DNA of 64,000 bases, taken from NCBI GenBank assembly GCA_013368375.1, contig JAACJP010000003.1:930001-994000 (forward strand). Direction: 5' to 3'. The position numbers were made by a program, and so were the translations under genes. Origin of the DNA: Tricholomella constricta (taxonomy: Eukaryota; Basidiomycota; Agaricomycetes; Agaricales; Lyophyllaceae). The notes below the pieces were generated by a model. It worked only from the letters and a program-made list of their open reading frames with translations, was not told the origin of the DNA and searched no databases. Shown here piece after piece: positions 57,890-64,000 of the stretch. Each line of letters starts with the position of its first letter. The first letter of the stretch is position 1.

Positions 57890-57905
57890 GGTTATGGGCC
57901 TTTGC
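57890..57905 (+). other. Probable primer binding site of the Copia element
   Basis: GGTTATGGGCC follows the 5' LTR directly. This matches the half-molecule initiator-methionine tRNA type of primer site known from Drosophila copia and many fungal Copia elements. Assigned by position and motif recall. Confidence 0.5.
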
Positions 57906-58073
57906 CGTTACTTTGAAGAAACAAGCAAATATCCTGACCATACTCGGGCCGAACAGCCTGAATCTAATCAACGCAATTGCATCTTATAAGCGCATCGCAA
58001 ATCTCTTTGTCCTCGATCTACACATCCATAGCACATACCCCGTGGTCCCTTCCACATTCCTATCATCTAAATC

Positions 58074-61000
58074 ATGGCTCCTACACCCCCCACACCTCTT
58101 AGCACTGATGCAACCAACCCATCAGTGGTCCGCATCCATATTCGCACACCGTGGACTGGCACTAAACTAGACCGCACCACGGGCGACTTCAACCAATGGG
58201 CGGAACACTTCACGGATGGCCTCATCATGAACGGCATTGACAAATATATTCTTGACCCAATTATCCCCTGTCCCCCTGCTGATACAGAACCCTGAGCTTA
58301 TGCCAACTGGGTATGCAACAACAGACTTGCCATCACCTACATTCGCACCGCTCTTGCTGACACCGAGACCATCGATCTCGTCACTGACAAGGGCGCGAAC
58401 ATATGCTTTACAGACCTGAAGACACGCGCACAACGCGAGGGGCCTGTCAAACAAGTTTCGCTTCTGTGCGAAGCACTCACCACTTACTGTTCTTTGTCCG
58501 AGCCCCTTCCCACAACTGCAAAGAAGATCAGCGACATTGTACGCCACGCATTCGACATTGGTGAAATCAACTGCGATCTCTTCACCTGCATCGCACTCCT
58601 TATCTCTCTCAACGACCATGCTTTCAAATCCCTACAAGTGTCTGTATCCCAATGCCTCGCCAACTCCACAAAGATCGCACCATTTACCTCCGCAGACATT
58701 CGTGGCCTCATGGAGAACCAACAGACTATCATCAACTCCAAATCCCAGCACTCCTCCGACGTCGCTCTAACTGCCAATACCGGCAAACAGCAAAATCGAG
58801 GTTTCCTTCCCAGCCACAACCACGGTGAAGGGAGAATCTGCTGCACCCTATGCCAATCGAAGGGACACTTATGCAGGGAACACACGAAACCGTGGTGCAT
58901 ACAGAAGGGAGGGGGCATGGAAGGGAAAATGATTGAGAAGTCGAAGGCTGCACGCCATGCAGCCTCCGGTAAAGGAAAGGATAACAAAGGGGCAGGAGGA
59001 GCCCCGAAAGCTTTCATATCCGTCATAGGAACCGACGGTAAATCATACGCTGTCGATTCCACCTACTTAAACATACTCAATGACTTCATGGCGTTCGAAG
59101 AACCTACCGCCTTTGTGAACTGGAACGAACACTCTCGTCCAGTTGACGATACTATTCTCAAAGCCAACATTGCGCCACTCCAACAAACTCAGTGCACACC
59201 CCTCGACAATCAACCCTTCTTCGTCAATTTAGGTGCCACAGTTCATATCTCCCCAAACCGCAACAACTTCCTCACACTCCGTCCCATCCCAGCACGAATC
59301 GTCAAAGGAGTTGGCAGATCATCTATTGCCGTGCTAGGCATTGGGAATATTCGCCTGTGTGTTGCACGCGGTGTCTACATCATGCTAGAGGACACTTTAT
59401 GCATACCCAACTCCACAGTTCGTCTTGTCTCCATCAGCGCCCTATCTTTGAACTCCGGAGTCTCTGCGCACTTTGATCATGAGCAAGAAAAGATCGTCCA
59501 CCGATCTTCCGGCGCACTCATTGCCAGCGGACCACTTATCCTAAACCAATGCCTCTACTCGCTGAACCTATACAGCGCCCTTGCTGAACACGCCTTCACC
59601 ACCCAACATAGCATTAATCTTGAATCCTGGCATCGCCGCCTTGGCCATGCCAACTACCAAGCAATTATGGAAATGGCGAAATCGGGCCTGATCCCAGGTG
59701 TGCCTACCACCTTCCCATCTAAACCACCGAAATGTGACGTGTGCATTCTTGAAAAACAGACCAAGACACCGGTACTGAAGGTGCAGGAGGAGGGGAACAG
59801 GCACAGAGTGACACGTAAACTGGGAAAAGTGTGGATAGACCTTACTGGCCCCATGTCTGTCAAATCTTGCACAGGAAATAGACAAATGAGGAACCTAGTT
59901 GACGACTATACCAACAAACCATGGTCCATCCCTCTTAAACTCAAATCAGATGCGCTATCAGAACTCCAGGCTTGGGAGCTGGCGAGGGAAACAGAAACAG
60001 GACTCAAAGTTGGCATATATTGCACAGGACATGACAGCAAACTCAAATCGCACCAAATGACCGAATGGATCAAATCTCGGGGTACAGAACAACACCTAGG
60101 TGCCCCATACACCTCAGCCCACATAGGGCATGTCAAAAAGATGCATTGCACCCTTTTTGCGAAAGCTAGAACGATGCGCATCGCTGCCGGATGTCCCCTG
60201 AACACTTGGGATGAATTTTACCTAACGGCGACGCACCTTCACGAAAAAACTACAACCAAATCCCTGAAAGGCATCACTCCCTATGAGCTCTGGAACAAAC
60301 GAAAACCCGACTACTCATATATGCGGGAAATCGGTTGTCGAGCGTTCGTCTTGATCCAGAATAAGCACAATCCAAAAGTCTATGAATGGTCAATTGAATG
60401 TGTTCTGATAGGTTACGGACACAACTCCAAGACTTACCGATGCTACGATCGAAAAAGTGGAAACATTTACCAATCATATCATGTCTGTTTCCTTGAAAGT
60501 CATGATGAACACCCTACTGAAAGACGTCACACCTGACAAGATATCCACTCTCAAACAGATCCGAGAGACCTCCTCATCCACACCTATAATCCTCAATGAT
60601 GACAAGGAATTCATTCCAGATCTTCACGAACTAGATCCCATACCTCCAGAAGACGCACTCAGACAACCGAACCCCATCCAAACACGACAATCCACCCGCA
60701 TCACCACACCAACAGAAAAATCCAAGCCCGACAACCCACCACAAACTTGCCTTGAACAAACGCTATAGGAAATTGAGTAGAGCACCGCGCACACCAAAGC
60801 GGCTAAGGAGGAGTGTCGACGGCAAGCCAATGATGCACCAGCCCTGGACCTGGAACTCAGGGATCTGATCAACCTCCTGGATCAGCCAAGCGTCCCCCGA
60901 CGCAGAGAAATGGGAAAAGGGGTATAGGGAGGAACTCAACTCACTGAAGGAAATGGGAGTTTACAAGCTCGTCCCATGCTCAGAGGTTCCCCAAGGACAA

Positions 61001-62421
61001 AAGGTCTGGAAGGGCTGACCGATCTTCAAGATCAAACGTGATGAGAACGGGAAAGCTGTACAGTTCAAGGTCCATCTAGTATTCAAAGGATATGAACAAA
61101 TTTACAGCAAGGACTACACTAAAACCACATCACCCACCGTGCGTATGGAATCCTGGCGCATCCTACTTCACCTCGCAGCCACATTGGAATGAAGCGCGAT
61201 CCAAATAGACGTGAAAACTGTGTTCCTATACGGGCTACTACCATACGAGGAATTCCAATGGATGGAACAGCTGAAAGGATTCAAAGAGCCCTGGAAAGAG
61301 GATTGGGTATGGTGCATAGTACATGGTCTCTATGGCATGAAACAGAGCGGACACATCTGGAATAAGACGCTCAACGAGAGTATGATCACATGGGGATTCA
61401 CACGTCTTGCCTGCAAATCCTGCATTTACTACCGAAAGTCTGACACAGGCACCATCATAGCGGCTCTCCACGTCGACGATTTTCTTTCCATCGCTAGCTC
61501 AGAGGAGGAGAATCAACAGTTCAAAAAACAGATGCAGACAGCATGGACTATATCCGATCTGATCTAGGGACACCACACTACGTCGTTGGGATTGCGATCA
61601 AATGGGACTGCCAGAACTCAACTGTCCATCTTTCACAAACCACTTTAATCGACAAAATCATCTCCCAATTCGGACAAAAAGACGCCACTCCACTGTCACT
61701 CCCCATGGATCCTGGCCTCAAACTCAGACACATCAACCGTAACACCCTTCCAAAAGAAGAACAAGAGACACTATCGAAAACCCCGTATCAATCCCTTGTA
61801 GGCTGTCTACTCTATCTCGCTATTTCCACTCATCCCGATATAGCTTACGCCATCCAACAACTCAGTCAATATGTCGACTCGTATTCATCCATCCACTGGA
61901 ATGCTGCGATCTGCCTAGTTAGATACCTGAAAGGAGCACGGGAACTCAAACTCACTCTCGGCGGAAAAGGGGCAGCTGTATCGCTTCTAGGATTCACTGA
62001 CTTGGACTGGGTGAACTGTCTGGACACATGCCGAAGTGTCGGAGGGTACATGTGGAGTCTAGGATCAGGCACGATCTCATGGGCTGCACGGAAACAGAAA
62101 ACAGTGGCAGCCTTGTCGTGTGAGGTGGAATACATGGCCGGATTCGAAGCAGCACAAGAATGCATATGGCTGCATGCGCTTCTCAAGGACATAGGGCACG
62201 ACATCACGGATAAACCAACCACTCTCCTCTGTGACAACAACGTGGCCATTAACCTCTCAGAAGACCCGTTACTACACGCTCGAGTCAAACACATTGATAT
62301 CAAATACCATTTTCTCCGGGAACACGTCCAGTCTAAAGAGATCGACATTCGCTACATTCCGACCAAGAACAACATAGCCGATCTATTCACTAAAGCTCTA
62401 CCAACTCCCCTCTTCACATGA
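58074..62421 (+). pseudogene. Broken Gag-Pol of the Copia element
   Basis: Starts MAPTPPTPLSTDATNPSVVR with the Gag helix NQWAEHFTDGLIMNGIDKYI. A TGA at 58293-58295 interrupts Gag. The same frame then runs to 60536 through a degraded zinc-knuckle region (CCTLCQSKGHLCREHTKPWC), protease-like VNLGATVHISPNRNNF, the pre-integrase SWHRRLGHANYQAIMEMAKS with CDVCILEKQTK, and an integrase core whose expected third acidic residue is not seen (AHIGHVKKMHCTLF replaces the usual E-R-x-N-R-T motif). A frameshift near 60500 and more stops at 60766-61200 follow. Reverse transcriptase resumes in two frames (61211-61567 with LHVDDF; 61543-62421), ending in RNase H (ALSCEVEYMAGFEAAQE; LLCDNNVAINLSEDP; KHIDIKYHFLREHV). 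Confidence 0.9.
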
Positions 62422-62491
62422 CTTTGCAATATGCTTGGCCTGCGATAGATTCGTACCACGCGCGAAGGAGAATGTCCATGGTGAGGAGGAG

Positions 62492-62834
62492 TGTCAGAAA
62501 TACTGTCAGCACTGCAGATACTCTTTGAAAGAGCCGGTATCTCTTATGATCACCTTACTCCCTTTCACTACGTACTCACAAAGGACTTTTTCATGTAGGA
62601 ACATATATATACTTACTGTACATGTACCATTACCCTCAGCCAGTTATATAACACTGGACTGAGGGTAAGTCACCTTACTTATATACTTAACGGACATTCA
62701 CTGATCGTACTATAGTTCTACTTCTATCCTTATAGGTACGATTGCACTAATATAGTCAGTTATATGACACTGGACTGAGGTTCTACTTCTATCCTTATAG
62801 CCAGTGTTATAATCCTACGGTTAGGATTCTAACA
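62492..62834 (+). repeat. 3' LTR of the Copia element (343 bp)
   Basis: Begins TGTCAGAAATACTGTCAG and ends GGATTCTAACA. Relative to the 5' copy it carries several substitutions and an extra 16 bp (ATATAGTCAGTTATAT) near 62756-62771. Confidence 0.9.
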
Positions 62835-63455
62835 AAGAATGTATCATTGTCTGGCACACCAAGCTACGTAAGAGTACAAAGGAGATACCAAAACTGCAGG
62901 ATGCAGTGAACGAACAGTCTACAACATCCTCCACCACTGTCAGTTTGGGCAGGTTAACAATCCTCTTGCACATCCTCATGGCCAACCTCATGCTCTTGAT
63001 ACTACTGCTGTGAATTATCTATCATCCCTTTTGAACCCTAGTCTGTACCTAGATGAACTCCAGGATACACTTCTCTCTGCAGACATCAAGGTCTCAATCT
63101 CAATCATCTCCTGTGCTCTTTGCCATTGTGCAATCACCCACAAACAGATTGCGAAGGAGGCGCTTGAACAGAACAAGCTCCTCCATGCTATATGACTGGC
63201 TGCATATGGTGATATTCCAATGGAATACATGGTTTGGTTGGATGAAGCTGGAGTTGATGATCACACACATCACCGGACTGGTGGTTGGGCAGCTCTTGGA
63301 CATGCCTGCAGCATTTATTCAAAGGCAGAAGTTCTCTATCCTTCCTGCTCTCACACATGAAGGAATTATTGCACTTGACATCTTTGAGGGATCTGTAACA
63401 AAGCAGCCATTCATTGACTTTCTCCAGGAGCAGCTGGTTGATATCGGATATTCAA
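62835..63455 (+). pseudogene. DDE (IS630/Tc1-mariner-like) transposase remnant
   Basis: Continuation of the gene split by the Copia element. It reads CIIVWHTKLRKSTKEI, a helix-turn-helix (VNEQSTTSS/ERTVYNILHHCQFGQ in an alternate frame), HPHGQPHALDTTAVNYLSS, LYLDELQDTLLSADIKVSIS, ITHKQIAKEALEQNKLLHA, then a TGA where the family has Thr-Trp or Trp. LAAYGDIPMEYMVWLDEAGVD holds the first catalytic D. After a frameshift near 63305 it continues IQRQKFSILPALTHEGII, ALDIFEGSVTKQPFIDFL and QEQLVDIGYS, where the homology ends. The second D and the final D/E are missing. Frameshifts, a stop and truncation make it non-functional. Confidence 0.85.
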
Positions 63456-63477
63456 TGTCAAGCTCAGTACTTTACAC

Positions 63478-63680
63478 TCCCCCTGGTGTTCCTCATGGAG
63501 TCCATGGAGTCCGCGGAATCCCTGTGGATTCCCTGTGGATTCCCCGTGGATTCCCCGTGGATTCCATGGAATCCATAGACTCCACAAGGAACACCTAAGT
63601 CCATAAAAAATTTACAAGTCCCCTACAATATGAAAAGGAATCCCTGTGGAGTCCGCATGGAGTCCGCAAACCTGGACTTG
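63478..63680. repeat. Minisatellite of GTGGATTCCC-type units
   Basis: Imperfect 10-12-bp units built on TGGATTCCC/TGGAGTCC and their inverted form GGAATCC: GGAGTCCATGGAGTCC, then four TGGATTCCC(C/T) units, then ATTCCATGGAATCC. A second small cluster occurs at 63639-63672. It begins where the transposase homology stops. Confidence 0.75.
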
Positions 63681-63769
63681 GGAACACTCTACCGAGGTCA
63701 CCTCTGTGGGCATTGTGCTCAAGAGACAATGAATGATATATCAAAAAAATCATGTATTTTCTATTCTAC

Positions 63770-64000
63770 AAGAATAAAACAACAAAATAAAAAAAAAGAG
63801 ATAAAGAAAGTGGTAGTGGTGGGGTCGTCGTCATCGTCATGGCTGTGGTGGTGGTGAGGTTGTCTTTGTCGTCGTGGCTGTCGCGGTGGTGGTGGTGTGG
63901 TGGTGGTGGAGACCGTAGGGTCGTCGCCGTCGTCGTGGCCACTGTGCTGTCGCCATCGTCGTGGCCATCGTGGTGGTGGTGATGTGGTGGTGGTGAGGTC
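63770..64000. repeat. A-rich tract followed by GTG/GTC trinucleotide repeat
   Basis: An A-rich stretch (63770-63810) precedes an impure trinucleotide repeat of GTG, GTC and ATC units that runs to the window edge. Open frames across it are repeat artefacts. Confidence 0.8.

Larger units (their letters stand above)
57563..62834 (+). mobile_element. Degenerate Ty1/Copia LTR retrotransposon
   Basis: 5,272-bp element with LTRs at 57563-57889 (327 bp) and 62492-62834 (343 bp), both starting TGT and ending TAACA, flanked by the 5-bp duplication AAGAA (57558-57562 and 62835-62839). The LTRs differ by many substitutions and by a 16-bp insertion in the 3' copy, so the insertion is old relative to the Gypsy element. 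The internal order is gag, integrase, reverse transcriptase, RNase H, which is the Copia order. The coding part has an early stop, several frameshifts and stops, and cannot be functional. Confidence 0.92.

Noticed and set aside
63478..63680. CRISPR-like array
   Set aside because: Units are degenerate 10-12-bp tandem repeats without spacers, in a eukaryotic genome; a minisatellite explains them.
1..64000. tRNA, rRNA or other structured RNA genes
   Set aside because: I looked for cloverleaf-like or conserved rRNA stretches by eye and saw none; the many hairpins of the Gypsy element do not form tRNA-like sets. A tRNAscan/Infernal run would be decisive.

Overview
The window is a piece of nuclear genome from a filamentous basidiomycete, most likely an Agaricomycete. 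Almost every gene is split by many short introns of about 50-60 bp with GT..AG ends. The protein set is typical of mushroom-forming fungi: alpha-type kinase, integrase-core protein, DUF3684 giant protein, class IV chitin synthase and a DUF6533 membrane protein. The repeats are fungal retrotransposons and a fungal DDE transposase relic.

Layout. From 1 to 44,007 lies mainly host sequence. It opens with a 5'-truncated alpha-kinase gene (+), an intact seven-exon integrase-core gene (-), a probable broken gene (-) and an unrecognised intronless basic protein (-). Then come a very large DUF3684 gene with an Hsp90/sacsin-like ATPase end and an HExxH end (-), and a class IV chitin synthase (-) diverging from a HCxxGxxR phosphatase (+). 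These are followed by SKI3 (+), a LETM1-type mitochondrial protein (-), MED27 (+), a Medusa-type transcription regulator (+), a DOCK-family GEF (-), a tentative DASH subunit Spc34 (+) whose 3' end is tandemly duplicated, a DUF6533 seven-span protein (+) and ATG5 (-). These are housekeeping genes of RNA decay, transcription, cell wall, cytoskeleton and autophagy. They do not form a pathway cluster.

From 45,131 to 56,101 sits a complete Ty3/Gypsy chromovirus of 10,971 bp with two identical 221-bp LTRs and a 5-bp target duplication, so it inserted very recently. Three things make it unusual. Gag-protease and Pol are in the same frame and separated by a single UGA followed by CUA, the classic read-through context. 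A third sense ORF of 984 codons of unknown function lies between pol and the 3' LTR. The whole element, LTR and coding sequence alike, is packed with perfect short inverted repeats (8-10 bp stems, 3-11 nt loops) far more often than chance predicts.

From 57,563 to 62,834 is an old, broken Ty1/Copia element with diverged LTRs. It is inserted into the N-terminal coding part of a decayed IS630/Tc1-mariner-like (DDE) transposase gene. The window ends in a minisatellite and a GTG/GTC-rich trinucleotide repeat. I saw no rRNA, tRNA or CRISPR. Exon joins quoted were worked out by hand from splice sites and frame closure; where I list only gene limits, the internal exon borders are approximate.
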